Shown: positions 1-8,585 of the stretch, piece after piece
Position numbering within the stretch: the first letter of the stretch is position 1
Layout: every line of letters starts with the position of its first letter
Origin: Nitrospirales bacterium
Lineage (GTDB): Bacteria > Nitrospirota > Nitrospiria > Nitrospirales > UBA8639
Reading direction: 5' to 3'
Length of the DNA: 39,874 nucleotides
Assembly (NCBI GenBank): GCA_029261235.1
Contig: JAJDBS010000053.1
Span: forward strand, 1-39,874
The notes under the pieces: model-generated
The model's input: only the letters and a program-made list of their open reading frames with translations
Database searches by the model: none
What the model was told of the DNA's origin: nothing
Position numbers and translations under genes: made by a program

Positions 1-266
1 ACCAGTGACGCCTCAGGGCGCCTCGTGGTGCCGCAAAATAAATACGCCACGCAAAACAAAAAACAGAAGAGGAGCTGGGCTGTCGCGTCTACTGCAGCGT
101 TGAAATGCTTGGGCAGGGGAGTTTTTACACAGCCTGGGCCGTATGCAGACATGTCGATTATCAACCCAACGCGATCGTTACAAAGAAGAAATAAGGACTA
201 TCTCGGCTAGAGTCCGTTTTCTCAGAGCCTGATGACGAGCGACGACGAAGTAGGAAAGGAATAGAA

Positions 267-1016
267 GTGTCGACTCTTATCGTTGGAGCCAGCGGAGCGA
301 CCGGAGGGCTATTCGTGGAGCAACTGCTCGAACGAGGACAGCACGTCAGGATCATAGTTCGATCAACTGAAAATCTGCCTGATAACGTCAGGAACCACGA
401 TCATGTATCGGTGATTCAGGCAAGCCTCCTAGATCTGAGCGATAACGAGATGGCCCAACATGCCAGTGGATGTGATGCCTTAGCCTCGTGTCTCGGTCAT
501 AACCTGAGTTGCAAGGGAATATTCTGGCCTCCACGTAGACTTGTGGCCGAAGCCACTCGACGACTGTGTCGTGCTGTTCAAGCGAACAACCCAAAAGAGC
601 CAGTCAAGTTCGTGCTTATGAATACTGCCGGAAACAGCAACCGCGATCTTAACGAACAGATATCATTTGCCCAGAAGGGAGTGATCGGTCTTCTTCGTCT
701 ACTGCTACCTCCACACGTAGACAACGAACAAGCCGCAGATTATCTTCGCACCGAGATTGGCCAGAACGATGGGGTCATCGAATGGGTCGTAGTCCGTCCT
801 GACAATTTAATCGATGATACCGAAACAACTGAATTTGTGGTGTATCCTTCGCCGATGAGAAGCGCTATTTTTGATGCGGGCGTGACCAGCAGAATCAACG
901 TCGGTTGCTTCATGGCTGATCTGATCAGTGAGGATGACACATGGCAGCAGTGGAAAGGTCAAATGCCCGTCATTTACAACAAGCAACTGGAAACGGGACC
1001 AGCGGAAAATACTTAG
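267..1016 (+). CDS. Atypical short-chain dehydrogenase / NAD(P)-binding epimerase-like protein
   Basis: 249 aa. The N-terminus carries a Rossmann dinucleotide loop, LIVGASGATGG (residues 4-14), followed by a basic stretch (VRIIVRSTEN) that could favour NADP. This is the pattern of atypical SDRs (NmrA / SDR_a5-like), which bind NAD(P)H and act as oxidoreductases or redox sensors. A classical YxxxK catalytic motif is not evident, so catalysis is uncertain. The segment VVVRPDNLIDD matches the usual post-catalytic 'RP' region of extended SDRs. Start is GTG 267 with a GAAAGGA ribosome site about 8 bases upstream. It stands alone; the next gene begins 160 bp later on the same strand. Fold assignment is firm; substrate is unknown. 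Confidence 0.8.
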   Translation: MSTLIVGASGATGGLFVEQLLERGQHVRIIVRSTENLPDNVRNHDHVSVIQASLLDLSDNEMAQHASGCDALASCLGHNLSCKGIFWPPRRLVAEATRRLCRAVQANNPKEPVKFVLMNTAGNSNRDLNEQISFAQKGVIGLLRLLLPPHVDNEQAADYLRTEIGQNDGVIEWVVVRPDNLIDDTETTEFVVYPSPMRSAIFDAGVTSRINVGCFMADLISEDDTWQQWKGQMPVIYNKQLETGPAENT

Positions 1017-1175
1017 AGGTTCTCTCCTGGGCGAAACTGGACACAATTTAGCACATTCAACGAGCCGCCTAATCGGTCGATGCCGCAAACCCCAGAAAGT
1101 GGCAAGTGATCTCGAACGTGAGAGAAGAATGTAACCACCCATCCCATTCTGTTACATAGGGAAGGAGCAAGAGTG

Positions 1176-1625
1176 ATGAACACGAACGGGGTTAAAGTCC
1201 ATTGCGGCAGATGTCTCTGTGGTTCGGTGCAATACACCGTGGAAGGCGAGCCAATAATTGTTGCTCATTGTCATTGTGAAGACTGCCAGCGCTGGTCAGG
1301 TGCGGGACATTCAACCGCCGCTATGTTTTCGAATGACAAGTTCCAAATGACAGGATTGGTTGAAACGTTCAAACTTCAATCACACAATGGCAAGGAAGTG
1401 ACCGAAGTAACCAGAGTGTTTTGCCCATCATGCGGAAGCTCTATTTATGGTTGCAATACGGGATCGAAAGGGTTTCTTGCTATTTGTCTGGGCACTTTCG
1501 ACGATTCATCAGAATTCGTGCCTAGTGTCACCATATTTTCCTGCGACCGAAAACCGTGGGATATGATGGATGTCAGTATAGAAACATTCGAGACTCAACC
1601 GTATTTTAACCCCGGAAAATTATAA
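1176..1625 (+). CDS. GFA / CENP-V domain zinc protein
   Basis: 149 aa. Cysteine motifs GRCLCGSVQY, HCHCEDCQRWSGAG and FCPSCGSSIYG are the zinc-binding signature of the GFA (glutathione-dependent formaldehyde-activating enzyme / CENP-V) fold, in the usual order and at normal family length. Members bind two zinc ions; some act on S-hydroxymethyl-glutathione, most have no proven substrate. I place the start at ATG 1176, because AAGGAG at 1162-1167 lies 8 bases upstream; a GTG at 1173 directly precedes it in frame and would add one residue. It is monocistronic as far as can be seen. The domain call is solid; formaldehyde chemistry is only the historical family name and should not be assumed. Confidence 0.85.
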   Translation: MNTNGVKVHCGRCLCGSVQYTVEGEPIIVAHCHCEDCQRWSGAGHSTAAMFSNDKFQMTGLVETFKLQSHNGKEVTEVTRVFCPSCGSSIYGCNTGSKGFLAICLGTFDDSSEFVPSVTIFSCDRKPWDMMDVSIETFETQPYFNPGKL

Positions 1626-1814
1626 TGATTTCTGAGCAGAAAGCCCGGTGGTGCAAGCGACGGGGTCACGGGTAACACGGTTTCTTGGCAACAGCACGGT
1701 AATGCCATTCATCAGGATTCATCACAGAGCTCTGAATCAACCGTCTACTTACGAGTGTGAGTTCAATTGATCAACGCAACACTTTATTCTACCTACTAGG
1801 AATGGAGTGTGACG

Positions 1815-1937
1815 ATGAAGCAAGGAATCCGAATCTACTTTAGCGCTGAACAAGAGGCAGACATTTGGTCTCAATCTACCTGTTCCGTGGGGGGCTCACG
1901 ATTACATGTTTTGGTATGTAGATCCGCAAAATATTGA
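1815..1937 (+). pseudogene. Possible IS30-family transposase N-terminal remnant
   Basis: A 40-codon frame with a good ribosome site (GGAG at 1804-1807, 7 bases before the ATG). It starts MKQGIRIYFSAEQEADIW, which resembles the first residues of IS30-family transposases (typically a basic N-terminus then IYF/YTAEQK..MW). After about 18 residues the resemblance stops. Another frame across the same bases reads LNLPVPWGAHDYMFWYVD, which looks protein-like, so the stretch may be a junction of two decayed genes. The rest of 1626-2163 holds no gene I can support. The IS30 resemblance is from memory of the family and is tentative. Confidence 0.3.
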
Positions 1938-2163
1938 TATTTGATCTTCTCGTTTCGTCTAGCACCTGCCAAATCAACTCAGAAAGAATGAAAAGGGGAT
2001 AAAGGATAAAGTCGCCTTAGGGAGGGGCGATTGTACAGGTCTAAGCAAGGCAATCGCACAACGATTCATTGATATAGGTGCATGGCGAATGAATAAATAG
2101 AAGGAACATCAGAAATTTTGGCCAAGACTCGCAATATTTTTGAATAAATACCGATAACCTGGG

Positions 2164-4107
2164 ATGGCTTCCCTTTCGAAACACCCCATGCTTCTTCGGT
2201 CTACCGAGCCCGGCGATCCGCCTCGAATCAACAGCGCATTTACTGATGAATATGGTTTGACTCTCCGGGATCTGGTCTCGAAACCTTTGCTCGAATGGGT
2301 ACATCCAAACGACCGACAGGCATTGCAATACGTGCTCGACATGGGGGAAGGCGAAGTCCTCGCGCGGCACTTGACCAAGCAAGATGACTGGCGGTTGTTG
2401 CGTTGGCGGGTCAAAACAGATGCTGGACGTGTCGTGGCACTCGCGATGTCCCATCGCGCCACCGAGACTGAAGTGAAGATCCCGGAACCGTTGACCTCTC
2501 AGAAGTCGTCGTTGACCGAAACGCTCGAAGGAATGGTGCACATTGTCGAATCGAAGGCGGACGGATGCCGGTGTTCAATCTTGTTAATGGAGTCGGACGG
2601 CGAACACGTGTCCGTCGGCGCCGGTCCAAGTTTTCCGAAGGAATACAAGTGTGCGGTCCAGGGGTTGAGAATCGGGCCGACGGTGGGATCGTGTGGAACG
2701 GCAGCGTTTTGGAATGTGCCCGTCGTCGTCGAGAACATCGCCGAGGACTCGCTGTGGAAAGATTTGCGTGGTGCCGCGGAAATTGCGGGGGTCGGTTGCT
2801 GTTGGTCAGTGCCGGTCACCGGGGCGACAGGCGAGGAAGTGTTAGGCGCCATGGCATTGTACAAAAACGAATCTGGGGCACCCGGCCTCCATGATATGGA
2901 GTTACTTGAGATTTCAGCGCGCATGGTCGGTTTGGCGATCGAACACGACCGGTTGGAGCAACAACTGCGTGAGGCGACGAAGACTGAGGCTATCGGCGTG
3001 CTCGCAGGCGGCATCGCCCATGACTTCAACAATATGATGGCAGCCGTGATGGGAAACGCAGAGATCGCGACCGAGTCCCTCCCTGAAGAGTCGCCCGTCA
3101 GAGTGAATCTCGAAAGGATCATTACGACTAGTGTCGCAGCATCCGACCTGTGCAAGCAGCTGTTGGCGTACGCCGGCCGCGGTAACAGTATGAAGGAGAC
3201 GCTTGATTGCAACCTCTTGGTGAAGGAGCTCGGAGAGCTCATGGTGGCCGGACTTTCGAAGAAGGTGTCGATGGTGTTCGAGATCGACGAATCGCCGCAC
3301 AGCATCGTTGGCGACCGCAGTCATCTACGTCAGGTTTTCATGAATCTGATGACGAACGCCTCCGATGCGATCGAAAAGAATGAGGGACGAATCGTTGTGG
3401 GCAGTAAGTCGGTCTCGCTGGGCCGTGAAGACATCGAGCTGCTCAATTCCCATCCACGGTTGGAGCCGGGTCAATATGTATGCGTGTGGGTCAGCGACAC
3501 TGGAGCGGGCATGAGTCAGGAAACACGGGCGAAGATCTTCGATCCATTCTTTACGACGAAACCCAGTGGGCACGGCCTAGGTTTGGCCGCGGTATTGGGG
3601 ATTGTGAAATCTCATAAAGGCGCAATTTCCGTAGACAGCACACTCGCTGTTGGCACGACTTTCTCTGTTTGGCTGCCACTCGTTTCGTCGACTCCGGGTC
3701 TCGATGTGGTCGCGGCAACGACCCAAGTGGTCTCGGAGGGCTCTCGGATTCTTGTTGCGGACGATCACGCAAGTGTACGGATGGTGCTCGTCGCCCATCT
3801 CGAAAGCGCTGGATACACTGTGGTCGAGGCTGAAGATGGACAAGAGGCGGTGGACATATTTCGGCGTGACCCCGATGTGTTCGATTGTGTCCTGCTGGAC
3901 CACAATATGCCGAAGATGGATGGGGAAGAAGTCTTGGTGGAGCTCCAGAAAATTCGAAGTGACGTTCGAGTCGTGTTGAACAGCGGGTTCGCCGAGGATG
4001 AGATGTTGGTGAGATTCAAAGGCGCTGGCCTAGCGGGCGTTCTCCACAAGCCTGCACCCAGGCGCGTCTTGCTCGACAAGATCGAGAAGGTTCTCGTGTG
4101 TTCTTAG
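2164..4107 (+). CDS. Cytoplasmic PAS-GAF hybrid histidine kinase with receiver domain
   Basis: 647 aa with no membrane segment, so a cytosolic sensor. Order: PAS-like remnant (about 20-65, ending FLEWVHPNDRQ-type sequence), GAF-like domain (about 115-265, FPKEYK..IGPTVGSCGTA..VVVENI), HisKA with AHDFNN and phospho-acceptor His286, HATPase_c with N box (MNLMTNASDAIEKN), G1 (VSDTGAGM) and G2 (HGLGLAAVLGIVKSH), then a receiver with DD near its start, phospho-acceptor Asp579 in LLDHNMPKMDG and Lys in LHKPAP. The AHDFNN class is NtrB/PAS-kinase-like. An in-frame TAA lies 9 bases before ATG 2164 and there is no clear ribosome site, so the PAS domain appears to have lost its first strands. The gene looks richer in G and C than its surroundings, a possible sign of transfer. 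The output partner is not in the window. Confidence 0.9.
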   Translation: MASLSKHPMLLRSTEPGDPPRINSAFTDEYGLTLRDLVSKPLLEWVHPNDRQALQYVLDMGEGEVLARHLTKQDDWRLLRWRVKTDAGRVVALAMSHRATETEVKIPEPLTSQKSSLTETLEGMVHIVESKADGCRCSILLMESDGEHVSVGAGPSFPKEYKCAVQGLRIGPTVGSCGTAAFWNVPVVVENIAEDSLWKDLRGAAEIAGVGCCWSVPVTGATGEEVLGAMALYKNESGAPGLHDMELLEISARMVGLAIEHDRLEQQLREATKTEAIGVLAGGIAHDFNNMMAAVMGNAEIATESLPEESPVRVNLERIITTSVAASDLCKQLLAYAGRGNSMKETLDCNLLVKELGELMVAGLSKKVSMVFEIDESPHSIVGDRSHLRQVFMNLMTNASDAIEKNEGRIVVGSKSVSLGREDIELLNSHPRLEPGQYVCVWVSDTGAGMSQETRAKIFDPFFTTKPSGHGLGLAAVLGIVKSHKGAISVDSTLAVGTTFSVWLPLVSSTPGLDVVAATTQVVSEGSRILVADDHASVRMVLVAHLESAGYTVVEAEDGQEAVDIFRRDPDVFDCVLLDHNMPKMDGEEVLVELQKIRSDVRVVLNSGFAEDEMLVRFKGAGLAGVLHKPAPRRVLLDKIEKVLVCS

Positions 4108-4580
4108 TCGAAATGCTTCAGTCACATGTGTGCAGTCAGGTCAACTTCCAACCGCCAATCCGAAACTAGTCCAACGCCGGTTTTTCTCTCCCTACCATTT
4201 AGGCAAAGCCTTTCTCAGAAAGGACTTTTCTCATGTAACAAGCTCACTGACTATAACTCAGGGAGTCTCACCCATATTGTTCCTTCCTCATCCATATCTT
4301 GCAGCAATCGCTTCACGAGCAGCGGATCCTTGCTGAAGTAGAATAAGCGGCTCATTGGCATTCAGCTTTTAGGCTGAATTGAGGTCAATTCCACCGTAGA
4401 ACGGGGAACCGGATTTCTGAAATCTATGAATGATCGTCAAGTGACGTGGCTGTTCAGCGTTCTCATGTCGTTCAACTGACAATACTTTTTGAACGCGAGC
4501 ACTTTGAATTCAAATAAGCCCAATTTCATTCAAGTTAGCATGTCTTAACGGCGGTAACGTGGGGAGTATCGACAACCATT
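4108..4580. other. Intergenic region with a small hairpin
   Basis: This convergent intergenic stretch separates the hybrid kinase from the phosphatidyltransferase gene. It holds a 7-bp stem (ATTCAGC / GCTGAAT, 6-base loop) near 4360-4380 and the 36-codon frame described separately. No RNA gene or mobile element was recognised. Confidence 0.5.
4251..4361 (-). CDS. 36-aa protein-like frame, function unknown
   Basis: The minus strand reads a 36-residue frame beginning MPMSRLFYFSKDPLLVKRLL and ending IWVRLPEL. The amino-acid mix (mixed charges, a regular helix-like spacing of leucines) looks like real protein rather than chance, but there is no convincing ribosome site and an in-frame TGA directly precedes the ATG. 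It may be a short gene or the surviving end of a larger decayed one. I do not recognise a family. Confidence 0.25.
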   Translation of the reverse strand: MPMSRLFYFSKDPLLVKRLLQDMDEEGTIWVRLPEL

Positions 4581-5264
4581 CTACGCGTTTTCTTTTCCCG
4601 TTCCTTGTAGCCATTGGGTTCCTCCTATCAGGAATGAATACAAATAGGTGGCGATGAAAGCTATGGCGATGAATGGTGTGGTGGCTGGTATGAGCCATGC
4701 CGCCATCAGTGCCAGGTTCACACATGTGGTCGCCGTGGCGGTTTTTGCCAACCCTCGAATAAGGATGGGTAACTTGATTGGGAAAGTCATGGTGATTGAA
4801 TGCAAGAGGAATATCAGAATCAGATAGAGTCCAGGGTCCACATCGTACATATGGGTCAACAAAAGGACGAATAGCATGTGGCGCATGAGTTCATTGGTTG
4901 GGGAGCCCACGCCCGGCACCGCATCTGGATTGACCCGTGAAGTGGCACGAAGAATAATTGACGTCGCCGCGATCATACTCACTCCTAACACTAGGCCACC
5001 GAAATGTGCGCCGACTGCCAGGACTAAGACCCCATGGGCTACGGCATCACAGACATTATCCAGATCGGCACCAAACCGGCTGCGGATATGTAATTTGGCT
5101 GCCAGAATGCCGTCGAGGTCATCCATCACATTATTGAAAATAATCAACGGGATCAGATAACGATACCCATCCTCCAGGAAGAGTAGTACCAGAGGTAGCA
5201 CCCCGATGATCGAGGCAATATTCGCGAGGTTTCTGTAGAGAAAGTTTTTTTGAGGTTTTTCCAT
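4581..5264 (-). CDS. CDP-alcohol phosphatidyltransferase family membrane protein
   Basis: 227 aa with several hydrophobic helices. The CDP-alcohol phosphotransferase signature is present: D48-xx-D51-G52-xx-A55-A56-x8-G65-xxx-D69-xxx-D73. The metal-binding aspartates are all kept, but the usual Arg after the Ala is replaced by Ala56 (Lys57 follows). Enzymes of this family transfer a phospho-alcohol from a CDP-alcohol to another alcohol in the inner membrane, as in phosphatidylcholine, phosphatidylinositol or phosphatidylglycerol-phosphate synthesis. It is the last gene of a three-gene minus-strand operon, 27 bp after the methyltransferase, with no obvious ribosome site of its own. Together with the upstream cytidylyltransferase this suggests it uses a CDP-head-group made locally. 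The alcohol is not determinable from sequence. Confidence 0.85.
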   Translation of the reverse strand: MEKPQKNFLYRNLANIASIIGVLPLVLLFLEDGYRYLIPLIIFNNVMDDLDGILAAKLHIRSRFGADLDNVCDAVAHGVLVLAVGAHFGGLVLGVSMIAATSIILRATSRVNPDAVPGVGSPTNELMRHMLFVLLLTHMYDVDPGLYLILIFLLHSITMTFPIKLPILIRGLAKTATATTCVNLALMAAWLIPATTPFIAIAFIATYLYSFLIGGTQWLQGTGKENA

Positions 5265-5291
5265 TTTACTGTAGGCGTTGGTCTGCTTTCC

Positions 5292-6110
5292 TCATGAACA
5301 AGGGGGGGAGGCTTTGAGTACAAAAAAGTGATTTTCCAGATAGGGAAACGACATTCCGAGGGCCAGAGGCAGACGTGTAATCCAGTGAGTTCCCACACGC
5401 ATCCCCCAGTAGGTGAGGCCGCCTATGAGGCGGAGGGCATGAAACGATTCTGGGACGATTCGCTTCCATTTTTCGATTAACTCACATCCCATTTGTGTGA
5501 AAATGTAGGCTTCATTTCTTTCAAGGTTCTGGAGCGTCAATCCGCATTGTGTGAAGATACGTGTATAGTCAGGCACCGAACGGTAGACCACGGAATAATT
5601 GCCAGTGCGCGTCACCGTCTCACCCTGAACCGTTGACTCTCGACAGAGGATCACCCCACCCGGCGCAAGGCATGGGATCAATTTTTGTAACAGATCAATC
5701 ACGTCATGTTCGTCGAGGTACATGAGTAGGCCACCGAAGAAGATCAGGCTATAGGGGCCTTCGGGTACGAACGATAACACGTCGCCATGTATGGTGCAGA
5801 TATTGGAATACGGAGCGCATCGATCTCTCAGCGCTTGATAGAGCGTCAGGCTCCCTTCGACGGCTACCACGCGGGAGAAGCGCTGGGCAAACTCCTCAGC
5901 CCAATAGCCGACGCCACTACCGAGATCTAGAGCTGTACCTTGGTGTGTTTCGTTGGAAAGTAGACGGTTGACGGTTTTGGTTTCTCCGCGGAAACGAAAA
6001 TCGCCCGCACTCATGGGAAAGCCGAAGCCATCCATCATGTAGGGCCCAAGGATCGAAGGCTTGGCATTCTCCCAGTATCGGTTGACGGAGGTGTGATTGA
6101 TCTCAGACAA
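5292..6110 (-). CDS. Class I SAM-dependent methyltransferase, head-group operon
   Basis: 272 aa. SAM motif I is LDLGSGVGYW (61-70) with the acidic ribose-binding residue Glu85 after strand 2 (VVAVEGS) and a motif IV-like FFGGLLMYL, all typical of class I Rossmann methyltransferases. It begins with TTG at 6110 inside the last codons of the cytidylyltransferase gene (8-bp overlap), so translation is probably coupled. Downstream, the phosphatidyltransferase starts 27 bp after its stop. Position between a CTP-transferase and a CDP-alcohol transferase suggests methylation of a head-group amine or of the final lipid, by analogy with phosphoethanolamine/phosphatidylethanolamine N-methylation. That is inference; the substrate pocket cannot be read from the sequence. 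Confidence 0.85.
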   Translation of the reverse strand: MSEINHTSVNRYWENAKPSILGPYMMDGFGFPMSAGDFRFRGETKTVNRLLSNETHQGTALDLGSGVGYWAEEFAQRFSRVVAVEGSLTLYQALRDRCAPYSNICTIHGDVLSFVPEGPYSLIFFGGLLMYLDEHDVIDLLQKLIPCLAPGGVILCRESTVQGETVTRTGNYSVVYRSVPDYTRIFTQCGLTLQNLERNEAYIFTQMGCELIEKWKRIVPESFHALRLIGGLTYWGMRVGTHWITRLPLALGMSFPYLENHFFVLKASPPCS

Positions 6111-6915
6111 GATTCGCCGCCGGTTCGATACCTCTCAGCGGGTCCTGGGCGATGGAATGCGATCGAGTCAACAGAATTTCTGCCGCGTGTAAATCTGCCA
6201 TGGTATCGATCTCATACCAGTGATCTGCATCAAAGAAGACCGCGTCGAAACAGAGTGTGCCGTCTGCGACCATCTCGGCTAAGACGACCTCGTAATACTC
6301 ACCAAGTCGATGTTCCGAAACATAACGGCTTAACCGTTCCTCAATCTTCTTCCATGAATGAAGGGATATGCTGTAGAGATTAACAGTTTTGTATTGGGAG
6401 GCGGTGTCATCACGAACGGCACGCAGGTGAAAAGCCGTCACTCGCTTGTTGGCTCCAAGTTTCACTGTGGTGCCGTTCATCCAAGGGCGTACCCTGGAAA
6501 TGGCGATCTTGTCAGGTTGGAGCATGTCGTCTAACATATTGGCCTCAAAAATCACGTCACTTTCCACCAACAAAAACGACTCACAGATCTGCTGCCGAGC
6601 CAGCCAGAGCGAGTAGATATTATTTGTTGTTCGGTAAATGGGATTGATGACGTAATCAATCTGCATATCGTCTGCGTGTTGTTGCAGAAATTCCTGGATA
6701 CGATCACCCAAATATCCGATGACGACGACCAAGCGTTTAAAGCCCTGTATCCGCAGATTATTGACCAGCCGCTCGAGGAGAGGAATACCGCCAAGTTCCG
6801 TGAGACATTTGGGAGCATCCAAGGTCAAGGGTTGCAGACGGGTTCCCGAACCCGCAGCAAGCAAAAGAGCTGTCGTGACTTTAGTGGGATGAGTGATATT
6901 CCTGGAATAGGGCAT
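6103..6915 (-). CDS. Phosphocholine cytidylyltransferase-family nucleotidyltransferase (LicC-like)
   Basis: 270 aa. The nucleotidyltransferase signature LLLAAGSGTRLQPLT (17-31) with Lys36 in DAPKCL binds the NTP. NNIYSLWLA (98-106) and the metal site VESD (117-120) are the hallmarks of LicC/PntC-type enzymes, which make CDP-choline or CDP-aminoethylphosphonate from CTP. A later PWMNGTTVKL and a C-terminal WYEID motif match that subfamily. Ribosome site GGAGA lies 7 bases before ATG 6915. It is the first gene of the operon and probably supplies the CDP-activated head group. CTP rather than another NTP, and choline-phosphate rather than another phospho-alcohol, are family-based inferences. Confidence 0.85.
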   Translation of the reverse strand: MPYSRNITHPTKVTTALLLAAGSGTRLQPLTLDAPKCLTELGGIPLLERLVNNLRIQGFKRLVVVIGYLGDRIQEFLQQHADDMQIDYVINPIYRTTNNIYSLWLARQQICESFLLVESDVIFEANMLDDMLQPDKIAISRVRPWMNGTTVKLGANKRVTAFHLRAVRDDTASQYKTVNLYSISLHSWKKIEERLSRYVSEHRLGEYYEVVLAEMVADGTLCFDAVFFDADHWYEIDTMADLHAAEILLTRSHSIAQDPLRGIEPAANLV

Positions 6916-6936
6916 CGTTAGGTCTCCCGTAAGGTA

Positions 6937-7041
6937 CGAGTTAAATCTGTTAGGAGGAGTTTTACTTGTCGGTCATCTTGTCGTCTGTCGCAATTAGAAG
7001 TTCTGGGAAAATTCTCTATTCGTAACAACAGATTTGACCCG
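6937..7041. mobile_element. 105-bp MITE-like element, copy A
   Basis: This element is the same length as copy B at 7643-7747 and lies in the same orientation. Its right terminal repeat AACAGATTTGACCCG (7027-7041) is identical to copy B's; its left end (6937-6951) has decayed to CGAGTTAAATCTGTT. The interior shares the motifs CTTGTCGGTC and a CGCAATT core with copy B. No coding potential. I found no clear target-site duplication, though both copies are followed by AAAT. Confidence 0.7.
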
Positions 7042-7173
7042 AAATACATGATGTCCTACTCCGTGTAAAATCTAGCGATTGTTCTTTACAGGTCGCGTAA
7101 ACTTCGCGCTCCACAAATAGAAACAGTATTCTCAACAGGATCTCGAGGGTCCAAGGACTTCAAGATCCATTTT

Positions 7174-7640
7174 TTCACCTTGAGGGTCAGGAAGAGTCTC
7201 TTCTCAAGCCCCCAGCCTACCGGCTAGCGTGACAATGGACAAAACAATAGGGCAGCGATTGCTGAGAAGAAATTAGGCGTAGCGAGCGCAGACAGAAGGA
7301 ATCAGACGCACAGAGAAATGAGGGAAGTGCGCGGGATAGGATGTCAACGTGGATTCATACGTCGTGCCCACAATATACGCTAACAGCAGTGAAGTCAAAG
7401 GGTTTACAAGCGTGATTGGTGAGATTTCTGGCCAATACGACATTACAATTCGGTTATTTGTCGACTGTCGTGATGAGGATAAACATACCCAACTCTAGCT
7501 TGCGTTCGTTTTTCCTTCGGCATTATCAATTTTAATTGTCCTTAGCTGCTTGGACAGCATGAACAAGAAAACCTCTCAGCTATCAACGTCATCGTTTATT
7601 TTTAAAGTTATTCTCCACGCCGTTTCATCAAGACCCAGAG
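7174..7640. repeat. ~460-bp non-coding repeat, copy R1
   Basis: Diverged copy of 11001-11458. The best-kept blocks are around GATGTCAACGTGGATTCATA (near 7340), the GGCGTAGCGAGCG block near 7276, and CTCTCAGCTATCAACGT near 7574. No long frame crosses it on either strand. Near the left edge two hairpins sit at matching places in both copies: a CC(T)TGA/TCAGG stem, then AGCC-TACC-GGCT here versus CTGATC-TGAC-GATCAG in R2, so the second stem is kept with different bases. It ends 2 bp before the 105-bp copy B. It could be a structured RNA or the relic of a transposon. Confidence 0.65.
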
Positions 7641-7642
7641 TG

Positions 7643-7747
7643 CGGGTCAAATCTGTTGTTATGAGTTTTGCTTGTCGGTCTTCCTGCCGTCTGGCGCAAT
7701 TCGAGGATCTGGGATAATGATCTATTGGTACAAACAGATTTGACCCG
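7643..7747. mobile_element. 105-bp MITE-like element, copy B, perfect 15-bp inverted ends
   Basis: The ends are a perfect 15-bp terminal inverted repeat: CGGGTCAAATCTGTT at 7643-7657 and AACAGATTTGACCCG at 7733-7747. There is no coding capacity. Size, inverted ends and a second copy of equal length (6937-7041) fit a miniature inverted-repeat element moved by a transposase encoded elsewhere. Together the two copies bracket repeat R1. The interval from 6922 to 7915 is otherwise gene-free. Confidence 0.75.
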
Positions 7748-7915
7748 AAATTTACATTCAATACCATCGATTAAACGATTTGATTGTTGTTCGTGTCGTA
7801 AAACCCTCCATGCAAAGGCGGAATAACCCCATCAGGAGGCCGAGGAACTCACCTGGAGAGCGCCTGATCTTGGTTTTCCATTCTGAATGCTTGCTTGCGT
7901 ATTGGTCCTCAGGAT

Positions 7916-8374
7916 TTACTTGGCATCTAAATCAAGGAGGTACGGAGCAACAAAGCCTTGATAGGTCTTTTTCTGTTCGTGTGTTAAATCTTTCCAACCC
8001 GTAATTTTTCCTCGACAGTTCTTGGCGCCACACATGCAAACTTTCGGGAAATGGTCAATGCTATAGTTTCTCATGGCATAATCAAAAGTGGCTTCTTCAT
8101 TGATGCCGATATCTCTCATCGCCACAAAATCATGGGCGCCTGTTTCGTTGACATGAATGCCGCAGTTGGGTTCGCAGCAATGATTCACTTTACTAATGAG
8201 ACCGGCGTGAAGAACATGCGTATGCTCATCGATCTGGGAAGCATGTGAGTGATTGCCAGTTAACACTTCCTTAATGACCCCAATCATCACGGTATCACCG
8301 ACCTTATATGCTTGAGTGGCGTAAATCCCTTCTCCTTTTTCAGAAGTCTCTCGTAACTCATACCCAATTTCCAT
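7916..8374 (-). CDS. Small stand-alone SET-domain protein
   Basis: 152 aa. SET-domain landmarks are GEGIYATQAYKVGD (N-terminal GxG region), the pseudoknot NHCCEPNC and FDYAMRNY, followed by a post-SET-like cysteine group, CMCGAKNCRG. SET proteins are SAM-dependent lysine methyltransferases; bacterial stand-alone forms have few known substrates. I chose ATG 8374 because AAGGAG (8382-8387) lies 7 bases upstream; the frame stays open to 8545 but that part is hydrophobic, lacks a ribosome site and adds nothing to the domain. The post-SET cysteines are CxC...C, lacking a complete four-Cys zinc site unless a pseudoknot Cys contributes. Another SET gene lies at 35767-36213. Confidence 0.8.
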   Translation of the reverse strand: MEIGYELRETSEKGEGIYATQAYKVGDTVMIGVIKEVLTGNHSHASQIDEHTHVLHAGLISKVNHCCEPNCGIHVNETGAHDFVAMRDIGINEEATFDYAMRNYSIDHFPKVCMCGAKNCRGKITGWKDLTHEQKKTYQGFVAPYLLDLDAK

Positions 8375-8585
8375 CAGGACTCTCCTTACACCTAAGCGTG
8401 ACGTTTTATGCCTGTTTTCTTTGTACAGACAACCGATCAAACCCGACATTAGACTGAAGGGAAAGAACGAGAGAGATGGCATTCCAACCCAAGGGAAGGC
8501 CATTAATAGTTCTATGATGTAGACAGGATGAGGCCAACTTTTCAAAGTCTACCCCCCCTAGCCAAGCAAGTCTGGTCAATATTGA

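Noticed and set aside
25..210. First frame in the window
   Set aside because: Low-complexity basic start, no ribosome site, no domain; bases 1-266 hold nothing I can support.
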